This document shows, in pieces, positions 44,021-51,616 of a stretch of DNA of 58,986 nucleotides. Origin of the DNA: UKL13-2 sp031430555. Lineage in GTDB: Bacteria > Pseudomonadota > Gammaproteobacteria > Burkholderiales > Usitatibacteraceae. How positions within the stretch are numbered: position 1 is the first letter of the stretch; the number at the start of each line of letters is the position of its first letter. Below the pieces are notes generated by a model, which did not search any database, was not told where the DNA came from, and worked only from the letters and a program-made list of their open reading frames with translations. Both the position numbers and the translations under genes were made by a program. The stretch spans positions 1 through 58,986 of the forward strand of contig JANPBQ010000109.1 of assembly GCA_031430555.1 (NCBI GenBank), written 5' to 3'.

Positions 44021-45586
44021 ATGGACGAAATACTGCGCCAATTAATAATTACGCTGCGGGGAATGTGGCGATATCGATGGCTGGGATTAGCATCGGCATG
44101 GATCGTCGCCATCGACGCCATCGTGGCGATTGCGTTTTTGCCAGACAGATTTGAAGCGTCCGCAAGAATTTACGTTAACACGGCTTCAATTCTCAAACCG
44201 CTGATGTCGGGACTCACGGTGCAGCCCAACGACGCTCAGCAGATCGCCATGTTGAGCCGCAGCATCATTAGTCGTCCCAACGTTGAAAAACTGGTTCAAA
44301 CTGCGGGACTCGATGCCGGTGCCAAATCAAAAGCCGAATATGAAAGGGCGGTTGACGGCGTTATCAAGCGCCTCAAGATAGACGGCGGCGGGCGCGACAA
44401 TATTTACTTGTTGACTTACCGCGATACAAATCCCGCAACGGCAACAAAAGTCGTGCAAGTATTTTCCTCGATGTTCATCGAATCCGGCCACGGAGACAAG
44501 ACAAGCGATACCGACGCGGCAAAGAAATTCATCGACGAACAAATCGCCACGTATGAGAAAAAATTGCAAGATGCCGAGGTAAGACTGAAGGAATTCAAGC
44601 TTCGTTCCTTGGGCATGGCGGCCGGCGAGGGCGGCAACTATTTTGCGAGGCTCGCCGAAACGGCTGGTCTGCTGGAACGTGCCCAACTTGACCTGCGCGA
44701 AGCGGAAAATACCCGCGATGCCTTCAAGCGCGGCTTGGCCAACGAAGAACCCAGTTCAGTTGCAGGAGCCGCCCTTCCGACGGTCTCGAACGCCATGGTG
44801 TCCGACGTCGAGGCGCGCATCGACGCGCAGCGCCGCAGTCTGGATGGCCTCCTGCAGAAATATACGGAAAGCCACCCGGATGTCGTCGGCGTTCAGCGGG
44901 TCATCCGCGAATTGGAACAACAACGCATTCAGCTTTTAGCGGCGCGGCGCAAAGAAGGCGCGCCTGCGGCGCCGATGTCATTTGGCGGTGGCGTGAGAGC
45001 GTCAGAGCAACTCAAGGTCTCGCTGGCGCAGGCGGAAGCCACGGTTGCGTCGTTGCGCGCGCGCGTGGCCGAGTATTCCGGGCGCCATGCACGACTCAAA
45101 GCGGCGGCAACCATGGTCCCACAGCTTGAGGCGGAAGCAACCCAATTGAACCGCGACTATGAAGTCAACAAGAAAAACTATGACAGTCTCGTTTCCAAAC
45201 GCGAATCCGCCAATATTTCCAGCGACATGCAATCCGTTTCCGGTGTTGCAGATTTCCGCATGATCGATCCCCCGCGCGTGTCGCCGGGGCCGGTGTTTCC
45301 GAATCGGGCAATACTTTTCCCAATGGCGTTTTTCGCCGCCATTGTCGCTGGATTTGCTGCCGCATTCATCGCGCGGGAAGTTCGACCGGCCTTCTACGAT
45401 GGGCGCGCATTGGCAGAGGTGACTGGCCTGCCAATACTCGGAACCGTCTCGATCTTAACGGACGACACGCGCAAGAAAGCCGCCAGACGAAGCGCGTCCA
45501 AATTTTTTGCCGGAGTCGGAGCGCTTATCGGCACATATTTGGCGGGCCTCGTCGCATTAACGCTGCTCTCTGCGCGTGCGGGCTAG
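44021..45586 (+). CDS. XrtA-system polysaccharide chain-length determinant (Wzz/GNVR)
   Basis: A 521-residue polysaccharide co-polymerase. It has an N-terminal membrane helix (WLGLASAWIVAIDAIVAIAF) with the Wzz domain LPDRFEASARIYVNTASILK. Long periplasmic coiled coils follow (about 165-380: KFIDEQIATYEKKLQDAEVRLKE). The GNVR-like region includes LNRDYEVNKKNYDSLVSKRE. A second membrane helix lies near residue 435, and a third at the C-terminus (VGALIGTYLAGLVALTLL). It controls chain length together with the autokinase encoded ten bases downstream. Confidence 0.93.
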   Translation: MDEILRQLIITLRGMWRYRWLGLASAWIVAIDAIVAIAFLPDRFEASARIYVNTASILKPLMSGLTVQPNDAQQIAMLSRSIISRPNVEKLVQTAGLDAGAKSKAEYERAVDGVIKRLKIDGGGRDNIYLLTYRDTNPATATKVVQVFSSMFIESGHGDKTSDTDAAKKFIDEQIATYEKKLQDAEVRLKEFKLRSLGMAAGEGGNYFARLAETAGLLERAQLDLREAENTRDAFKRGLANEEPSSVAGAALPTVSNAMVSDVEARIDAQRRSLDGLLQKYTESHPDVVGVQRVIRELEQQRIQLLAARRKEGAPAAPMSFGGGVRASEQLKVSLAQAEATVASLRARVAEYSGRHARLKAAATMVPQLEAEATQLNRDYEVNKKNYDSLVSKRESANISSDMQSVSGVADFRMIDPPRVSPGPVFPNRAILFPMAFFAAIVAGFAAAFIAREVRPAFYDGRALAEVTGLPILGTVSILTDDTRKKAARRSASKFFAGVGALIGTYLAGLVALTLLSARAG

Positions 45587-45595
45587 GGCTAAAAG

Positions 45596-46546
45596 ATGAG
45601 CCTCATTGAACGAGCCGCGAAACGCCTGGAAGAATTGAGGCGCGCCGGCGTCGAATTACCTGCCGATCGAATCCTCGAGAGGGCTCACGAGCGCGCAGTC
45701 GACGTACCGATAGTGCCAACGCAGGTGGCACCAATACACGCGGTTGTGCATGCCGACTCCACCATGGCCGAACGCGGCGCGGCGAACGCCAATAGCGCGG
45801 TTGCGAGCGGGCTACCGCGATTTGATCTCGATCTTGCACGGCTCGCATCGCTCGGCTTTGTGACACCCGATATGCCTCGCACGCGGATTGCCGACGAGTT
45901 TCGCATTCTGAAACGCCCGTTGATCGCGAACGCCTCTAAAGGAAAGGCGGTTCCCCTTCGGCACGGCAATTTGATTATGGTAACGAGTAGTGTTCCAGGT
46001 GAAGGAAAAACATTTTCGGCAGTGAATCTGGCCATGAGTCTCGCCATGGAAAAAGATCAGACCGTTTTGTTGGTCGATGCGGACGTCGCGCGCCCTTCGC
46101 TGCCAAACCTGCTGGGTTTGCCGGCCTGCAAAGGCTTGCTTGATGTGTTGGACAACAAATCACTCGATCTCAATCAGGTGCTATTGCGAACCAACGTCGA
46201 AAAACTCACGATTTTGCCTAGTGGAAACTCACATCCGCACGCGACGGAATTGCTGGCGAGTGCCTCGATGGCAAAGTTGTTGGAGGAACTTTCGGCGCGG
46301 TACTCCGATCGACTGATTGTCTTTGATTCGCCACCGCTATTAGTGACCACGGAAGCACGGGTTTTGGCGACGCAGATGGGACAAATCATATTCATTGTCC
46401 ACGCCGAGTCGACCTTGCAGGCGGACGTGAAACGCGCCTTGGCGACCATTGAGAACTGTCCCGTCAAGATGATGGTGCTGAATCAAGCGCGAACCGTCGG
46501 CCAAGGTGCCCATGGCTACGGGTATGGGTATGGCTACGGTTCCTGA
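45596..46546 (+). CDS. XrtA-associated bacterial tyrosine autokinase
   Basis: A 316-residue cytoplasmic BY-kinase. The N-terminal helix is MSLIERAAKRLEELRRAGVEL. The Walker A is SSVPGEGKTFSAVNLAMSLA, Walker A' LLVDADVARPSLPNLLG, and Walker B LIVFDSPPLLVTTEA. The tail GYGYGYGYGS supplies the tyrosine cluster that is autophosphorylated. It works with the separate chain-length protein encoded upstream, the split arrangement typical of Proteobacteria XrtA and Firmicutes systems. Confidence 0.94.
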   Translation: MSLIERAAKRLEELRRAGVELPADRILERAHERAVDVPIVPTQVAPIHAVVHADSTMAERGAANANSAVASGLPRFDLDLARLASLGFVTPDMPRTRIADEFRILKRPLIANASKGKAVPLRHGNLIMVTSSVPGEGKTFSAVNLAMSLAMEKDQTVLLVDADVARPSLPNLLGLPACKGLLDVLDNKSLDLNQVLLRTNVEKLTILPSGNSHPHATELLASASMAKLLEELSARYSDRLIVFDSPPLLVTTEARVLATQMGQIIFIVHAESTLQADVKRALATIENCPVKMMVLNQARTVGQGAHGYGYGYGYGS

Positions 46547-46553
46547 ATTTCAT

Positions 46554-48170
46554 GTGAACTCGTGCCGGCGGCAGTCCGAGCGATTGCCGAAAAGACCGAT
46601 GCGAGAATGGGGGCTCGCAGCCTCGTATTCGGCAATGTTGTTTGCCGCGTCCGCAAATAGCCAAACCGTTCCGCCAATTGTCCCACCGTTGACCACAACC
46701 GAGCCAAGTGCTTCGCAGGATCGTCCGCCGTCATTTCGAATCATACCGACGCTGAATATTGGTGAACGCTACACGGACAATGCCGCGTCTGTAGGCGCGA
46801 GTTTGGCCAAGAGCGACTGGGTGACGGACGCCGCTGCCGGCCTTTCAATGGATTATCGCGCCGCCAGAGCCAGTGCCAATATTGATTTTCAGGTCGAACG
46901 ACTGATCCATTCCAGTTTATCCAGTCTGAACAGTACGCAACGTCGCCTGAATTCAAATGCGACCCTCGAGGCAGTGGAAAAATGGTTGTTTCTTGATGCA
47001 AGGGCCAATATTTCGCAACAGAGTCGTTCTGCGTTCGGTTCTGCAGATGTGACGGAAGTTGCAAACTCTCGATCAAACAGAATTGAAACAATCACCTACC
47101 AGTTCGCGCCATACGTGCGCGGCGCACTTGGCAATCTCGCAGACTATCAGTTGCGTTTAAATGCAGCCGAGACCCGCACGGGAGAGACTGCATTTCCCGA
47201 CTCGCGAACGTCAGAACTTTCCGGATTCATCAAAAGTGCAACTTCAGCTGATTGGTTTGGTTGGTCAATCGATGGCAACTCACTTACTTTGGACAATGAT
47301 GTGACTGGCAAAAGACGCGACTCCAGGGTTCGCGCCTCGGTTACGGCGAAACTGGATGCACAAATGCAGGTGTCCGTCAGTGGAGGCACAGAAACGACTG
47401 ATCTGGACGGTCTGGAAAAACGGACACGTAACACTTTCGGCGTCGGTGCAGAATGGTCTCCCAGTCAGCGAACGAAAGTGGCTGCGGTGACGCAAAAACG
47501 GTTCTTCGGCAACGATCATCTGGTTTCAATCACTCACCGCACGCCATTGACCGCATGGGCATTAAGCAGCGCAAAAGAAATTGCCATTTCATCCAATGAG
47601 CTCACGGGGTCGAATCCCTCATCAGTAAACAGCCTTTTGTTGGATCTTTTGGCTTCCACCATTCCCGATCCTGTCGGACGCGCCGACGCCACTCAAGGTC
47701 GATTCGAACAATCGGGAATTCCCGCGACATCCGGATTTCAGGGAGGCTTTCTTACCTTTAGTCCGTTCGTGAGCCGTCGGCTGGAAGCCTCGGTCGTGCT
47801 GCGTGGCAACAGAAACACCGTAACAATTGCCATCGGACAGCGTGAACAGCGCGCACTCAATGCTATCGCCACGTCTCCGACGGGTGTGAGCGCTGTGGAA
47901 GAGTTCCGACAAACCCGATACAACGCCACCTGGGCCTTTCGACTTTCACGGGTATCCAATCTGAGAATGGTCTTGTCGCAATTTCGGACCGAAGGCTTGT
48001 TCAATGAAAATCAGAATACGACTCAGCGACTCCAGAGCTTATTCCTTGTGACGCAGTTGGGACAAAATGCCACCGCCTCCTTGGGCTTGCAGCGCATCAC
48101 GTTTGACAGTACGGTAGCGACAAGTTACCGGGAAAACATGTTTGTCTCATCGATGTCATTCAGATTTTAA
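46554..48170 (+). CDS. XrtA/PEP-CTERM-system outer-membrane beta-barrel protein
   Basis: A protein of about 538 residues resembling the TIGR03016-type barrels of PEP-CTERM loci. A signal sequence precedes ASANSQTVPPIV. The body alternates short beta strands with polar turns and ends with a terminal strand ENMFVSSMSFRF, the phenylalanine C-terminus typical of outer-membrane barrels. The start is uncertain: GTG at 46554, eight bases after the autokinase stop, or ATG at 46599. An earlier ATG overlaps the autokinase tail and is unlikely. It may form the outer-membrane conduit for the polysaccharide. Confidence 0.85.
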   Translation: MNSCRRQSERLPKRPMREWGLAASYSAMLFAASANSQTVPPIVPPLTTTEPSASQDRPPSFRIIPTLNIGERYTDNAASVGASLAKSDWVTDAAAGLSMDYRAARASANIDFQVERLIHSSLSSLNSTQRRLNSNATLEAVEKWLFLDARANISQQSRSAFGSADVTEVANSRSNRIETITYQFAPYVRGALGNLADYQLRLNAAETRTGETAFPDSRTSELSGFIKSATSADWFGWSIDGNSLTLDNDVTGKRRDSRVRASVTAKLDAQMQVSVSGGTETTDLDGLEKRTRNTFGVGAEWSPSQRTKVAAVTQKRFFGNDHLVSITHRTPLTAWALSSAKEIAISSNELTGSNPSSVNSLLLDLLASTIPDPVGRADATQGRFEQSGIPATSGFQGGFLTFSPFVSRRLEASVVLRGNRNTVTIAIGQREQRALNAIATSPTGVSAVEEFRQTRYNATWAFRLSRVSNLRMVLSQFRTEGLFNENQNTTQRLQSLFLVTQLGQNATASLGLQRITFDSTVATSYRENMFVSSMSFRF

Positions 48171-48185
48171 GTATCCATTTAAAAC

Positions 48186-49313
48186 ATGTATGAATCATTT
48201 TATGGATTGAGTGGCAAGCCGTTTCAACTCAACCCGGATCCCACTTTTTACTACGGCAGCCGCCAACATCGGCGCGCGATGTCCTACCTCGAGTATGGAC
48301 TCCATCAAAATGAGGGATTCATTGTCATCACCGGCGAAATCGGTGCCGGCAAAACGACGTTGGTTCGAAATCTCTTTGGGCAGTTGAATTCATCGCAAGT
48401 GGTTGCCGCACATCTCGTCAGCACTCAACTTGATGCCGATGACACGCTGCGCATGGTTGCCGCCGCATTCGGAATTCCTACAAAGAAAACGGAAAAGTCG
48501 GATTTACTCCTGTTGCTTGAAGCATTCCTGGTTTCCGTCGCGCGCGATGGAAAGCGCTGCCTCTTGGTGGTCGATGAGGCGCAAAACCTGACGCCCCGCG
48601 CGGTCGAAGAATTGCGGATGTTGTCGAATTTTCAGCTCGAAACCCACGCGCTTTTGCAGAGTTTTTTGATTGGTCAACCCGAATTCAGGGAGACCTTGCA
48701 GGGCCCCGAAATGGAGCAGTTGCGCCAGCGCGTCATCGCGGCCTGCCATGTCGGACCACTGGGCGAGGCGGAAACCCAGAGCTATATTGAACACCGGCTC
48801 TCCTGTGTCGGGTGGAAAAACGTACCGCAATTTTTGCCGGAAGCACACCGCGCAATCTACGCATCCAGCGGCGGCATTCCCCGCCGCATCAATTCCGTTT
48901 GCGACCGCCTGCTGTGGTACGGGTATCTGGCGGACAAAAAAGTGTTCAACGATGCCGATGTTGAAGAAGTTGCCGCGGAAATGAATGACGAGGCAAGAGG
49001 TGGCCCGGCAGTGAAGCGCCGCCGAAAAACCGACAGTGGTGCGGCAAACGACGTAGCCGTGTCGCCCACATTGAAAGGAGAAGTCGTGCAATTGCACGCT
49101 GCTCCCAATTCGACCGCAAAAGAGTTCAATATTGTTCCAGGTGTTGGTGGCGATGCCCTTAGTGAGCAGCTACAGCAAATTGAACAAGGTATGCGCCGGC
49201 TTGACGCGACGATGTTGCGTATTGAACGGAGCAACCTGGTTTCAACCGCGTTGTTCCGCCGGCTTCTGGACTGGGTAAGGACGCGCGAGGCGGGTCGGGA
49301 CGACGCGGCGTGA
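48186..49313 (+). CDS. XrtA-associated ExeA-like ATPase
   Basis: A 375-residue AAA+ ATPase of the type found in PEP-CTERM loci (TIGR03015-like). It begins MYESFYGLSGKPFQLNPDP, with Walker A TGEIGAGKTTLVRNLF and Walker B CLLVVDEAQNLTPRAVEEL, and then the GIPRRINSVCDRLL lid motif. The C-terminal 100 residues are a charged linker and a short helix (QQIEQGMRRLDATMLRIERS). No membrane segment is evident. It may energise secretion or remodel the cell wall; the role is unproven. Confidence 0.92.
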   Translation: MYESFYGLSGKPFQLNPDPTFYYGSRQHRRAMSYLEYGLHQNEGFIVITGEIGAGKTTLVRNLFGQLNSSQVVAAHLVSTQLDADDTLRMVAAAFGIPTKKTEKSDLLLLLEAFLVSVARDGKRCLLVVDEAQNLTPRAVEELRMLSNFQLETHALLQSFLIGQPEFRETLQGPEMEQLRQRVIAACHVGPLGEAETQSYIEHRLSCVGWKNVPQFLPEAHRAIYASSGGIPRRINSVCDRLLWYGYLADKKVFNDADVEEVAAEMNDEARGGPAVKRRRKTDSGAANDVAVSPTLKGEVVQLHAAPNSTAKEFNIVPGVGGDALSEQLQQIEQGMRRLDATMLRIERSNLVSTALFRRLLDWVRTREAGRDDAA

Positions 49314-49319
49314 CGTGAA

Positions 49320-50426
49320 TTGACTTCGCCTATCGAATGCCGGCTGGAACCCATCGGCAATATTGCGGGCCTTGAGCCGACTTGGCGGCATTTGCAGGAG
49401 CGCACGAATTGCGCGTATTTCCTCAGTTGGAGCTGGATCGGCACCTGGCTGAAGTTGTTGCCGATTTCGCCCCCACCACTGCTCTTTGCCGCGACCGAGG
49501 ATGGCGAAATTGTCGGCTTGGCTATCGCCTTTTCCCGGAACCTTCGACGCCATGGCGTCATTTCGTCCAAGGCCATTTTTCTCAACAAAACGGGTGATGA
49601 CGCGCTCGATGAAATCAGCATTGAATACAACGGAATTCTCGCGGAATCGACAAAACATGCGCGCGTAATGCGCGCCGCAATCGACTACTTCATGTCGAAC
49701 GGGTGGGACGAAGTATTCATCGACGCAGCACAATCATCGGATGCGTTTGTGCCGCCGCAAGGCGCTCGGTGGGACATTCGCCGCCGCATCGCCTGGTCGG
49801 GTCACACGGTGGATTTGCAGAAAATCCGCAATACCTGTGCCACCTACCTGAATGCATTGAGCGGGAACATGCGCCATCAACTCCGGCGAGCCTTGCGCGA
49901 ATACGAGAAACTCGGCCCACTGCGGGTTGAAAGTGCCGGAACAAGCCGGCAGGACGCCGAATCGTGGTTAGGCGAGCTGGGTCGGCTCCATCAAATCTCC
50001 TGGGTGCGAAAGGGAAAGCCGGGCGCATTTTCCAACTCATTTTTCAAACGGTTTCATGCCGCGCTGGTCGCTGAAAAAGCATCCGCCGGCGAGATTCAAA
50101 TTCTTCGCGTCGGATTTGGCGATCACTGGATCGGGTATCTCTATAATTTTTGCTGGAACGGCGTCGTGCATAATTACCAGTCGGGGTTTGACTACGACTT
50201 GTTGGCCGAAAAGAATTGGCCCGGTACGGTCGCACAGTTCGCGGCGATCGAATTCAACCTTCGGAACGGTGCAAATTGTTATGACTTCCTCGGGGGCGAG
50301 AATCAACAAAAGCGGTCACTCGCGACCGAAACCATGCCGCTGGATTGGATCGTCGCGCGGCGCCGGTGCATGAAATTTCGATTTGAAGATAGCGTGCGCA
50401 AGTTGCGCGATCGCATGTTTTCGTGA
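49320..50426 (+). CDS. GNAT-type acyltransferase (CelD/BcsL-like, FemAB-related)
   Basis: A 368-residue protein of the Acetyltransf_6 group. It shows CAYFLSWSWIGTWLKLL, the helix SGNMRHQLRRALREYEKLGP, and the C-terminal block YQSGFDYDLLAEKNWPGTVA, then NGANCYDFLGGENQQKR. The fold is the double-GNAT type shared with FemAB enzymes. XrtA loci often carry a FemAB-like gene at this place; this one looks closer to CelD. It likely acylates the polysaccharide or an amino sugar. It starts with TTG six bases after the ATPase stop, which is unusual but leaves no better choice. Confidence 0.8.
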   Translation: MTSPIECRLEPIGNIAGLEPTWRHLQERTNCAYFLSWSWIGTWLKLLPISPPPLLFAATEDGEIVGLAIAFSRNLRRHGVISSKAIFLNKTGDDALDEISIEYNGILAESTKHARVMRAAIDYFMSNGWDEVFIDAAQSSDAFVPPQGARWDIRRRIAWSGHTVDLQKIRNTCATYLNALSGNMRHQLRRALREYEKLGPLRVESAGTSRQDAESWLGELGRLHQISWVRKGKPGAFSNSFFKRFHAALVAEKASAGEIQILRVGFGDHWIGYLYNFCWNGVVHNYQSGFDYDLLAEKNWPGTVAQFAAIEFNLRNGANCYDFLGGENQQKRSLATETMPLDWIVARRRCMKFRFEDSVRKLRDRMFS

Positions 50427-50464
50427 TGCAAGTCCAATAGGCGGGATAGGGAGCGGATCAATCC

Positions 50465-51313
50465 ATGAGCAATGTGTTTAGCGTCGATGTCGAAGACTAT
50501 TTCCAGGTCGAAGCCTTTACGTCGGTGGTCGAACGCTCCAGTTGGGAAAATTACGCCTCGCGCGTCGAGGCAAATACCGACCGCGTGCTGGAACTGCTTG
50601 CCCGTCGCGGTGTGCGCGGCACCTTTTTTGTCCTGGGCTGGGTGGCCAGCCGTTACCCCGGCATCGTCCGGGCGATCGCGTCGCAGGGCCACGAAATCGC
50701 CTCGCACGGGATGACGCACCGGCTAATCTATCGTCAGTCGGTTGACGAATTTCGACGCGAGACCATCGATAGCAAAGCGCTGCTTGAAGATCAGTGTCAA
50801 AAACCGGTGATTGGCTACCGTGCGGCAACCTATTCCATTACGAAACAGTCGCTCTGGGCGCTCGACGTGCTGTGCGACGCGGGGTTTCTCTACGATTCAA
50901 GTATCTTTCCGGTTTGGCACGACAAATACGGCATTCCCGACGCGCCTCGCCTGCCACATCGAATGAAAACCCCGAATGGCCAGGAAATCGTCGAGTATCC
51001 GATCACGGTGCTGCAACGTGGCGGCGTACGCATACCGATTGCCGGCGGAGGCTATTTTCGATTGTTTCCCTATGCCTTCACCAAATGGGCGCTGAAATCC
51101 GTCAATCGCGACGGGCAGGATTTCGTGTTTTACATGCACCCATGGGAAATCGACCCGGACCAACCGAGAATTCCCGACGCAAGCATGAAGTCGCGCTTCC
51201 GGCATTATCTGAATTTGCGCCGCTGCGAACCGAGGCTGGAGCAGCTACTGGCGGATTTTCCCTTTTGTACAATGCGCGAAAGTTTGGATCAACTTGGCCT
51301 GCTTGCAAAGTGA
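50465..51313 (+). CDS. XrtA-system polysaccharide deacetylase
   Basis: A 282-residue NodB-fold enzyme of the PEP-CTERM-associated subgroup. The N-terminus FSVDVEDYFQVEAF carries the catalytic and metal aspartates. The metal histidines lie in EIASHGMTHRLIY. GYRAATYSITKQS and the C-terminal FYMHPWEIDPDQPR are diagnostic. It has no signal peptide, so it probably acts in the cytoplasm or on lipid-linked precursors. The ATG at 50465 follows a GATAGGGAG region. Confidence 0.95.
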   Translation: MSNVFSVDVEDYFQVEAFTSVVERSSWENYASRVEANTDRVLELLARRGVRGTFFVLGWVASRYPGIVRAIASQGHEIASHGMTHRLIYRQSVDEFRRETIDSKALLEDQCQKPVIGYRAATYSITKQSLWALDVLCDAGFLYDSSIFPVWHDKYGIPDAPRLPHRMKTPNGQEIVEYPITVLQRGGVRIPIAGGGYFRLFPYAFTKWALKSVNRDGQDFVFYMHPWEIDPDQPRIPDASMKSRFRHYLNLRRCEPRLEQLLADFPFCTMRESLDQLGLLAK

Positions 51314-51448
51314 CAGTTGGAAAGTGTCGGAGGTTGGAATTCTTTCGCTTTATTGATTTGCTGCAATTGCATCGATGTTTTTCGGCCATGTGCCGAGCGC
51401 AATGTTTGTCATGCTTGAGTACGAGCCTTGCTGTTTTCTGAGTGGCCT

Positions 51449-51616
51449 ATGCGCAGTCGCGACAATCAACCTAAAGGAAAGGGTGCGCAACAAGCGTCGC
51501 GATTTCGCCTATTCTTACTTCGTGCAACTTGCCTGGATGCTGAAGTAGCAGATTTACAGCGCTCTATTTTTGATGCGGAGATGGCAATTCTGAAACCCGA
51601 GGTCGTAGCAAAATGA
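51449..51616 (+). CDS. Possible small protein, 55 residues
   Basis: A short frame in the 299-base gap before the fusion gene. It starts at an ATG (MRSRDNQPKGKGAQQASRFR) and its stop overlaps the next start as ATGA, as in genuine coupled genes of this operon. The composition is basic at the start and acidic later (DAEVADLQRSIFDAEMAILK). No family is recognised and no strong ribosome site is seen, so it may be only a leader frame. The preceding 135 bases hold nothing I can name. Confidence 0.3.
   Translation: MRSRDNQPKGKGAQQASRFRLFLLRATCLDAEVADLQRSIFDAEMAILKPEVVAK

Noticed and set aside
46506..46553. An earlier ATG for the outer-membrane barrel gene inside the autokinase tail
   Set aside because: It reads the Gly-Tyr repeat in another frame (MPMATGMGMA) and would place non-signal residues before the signal sequence.
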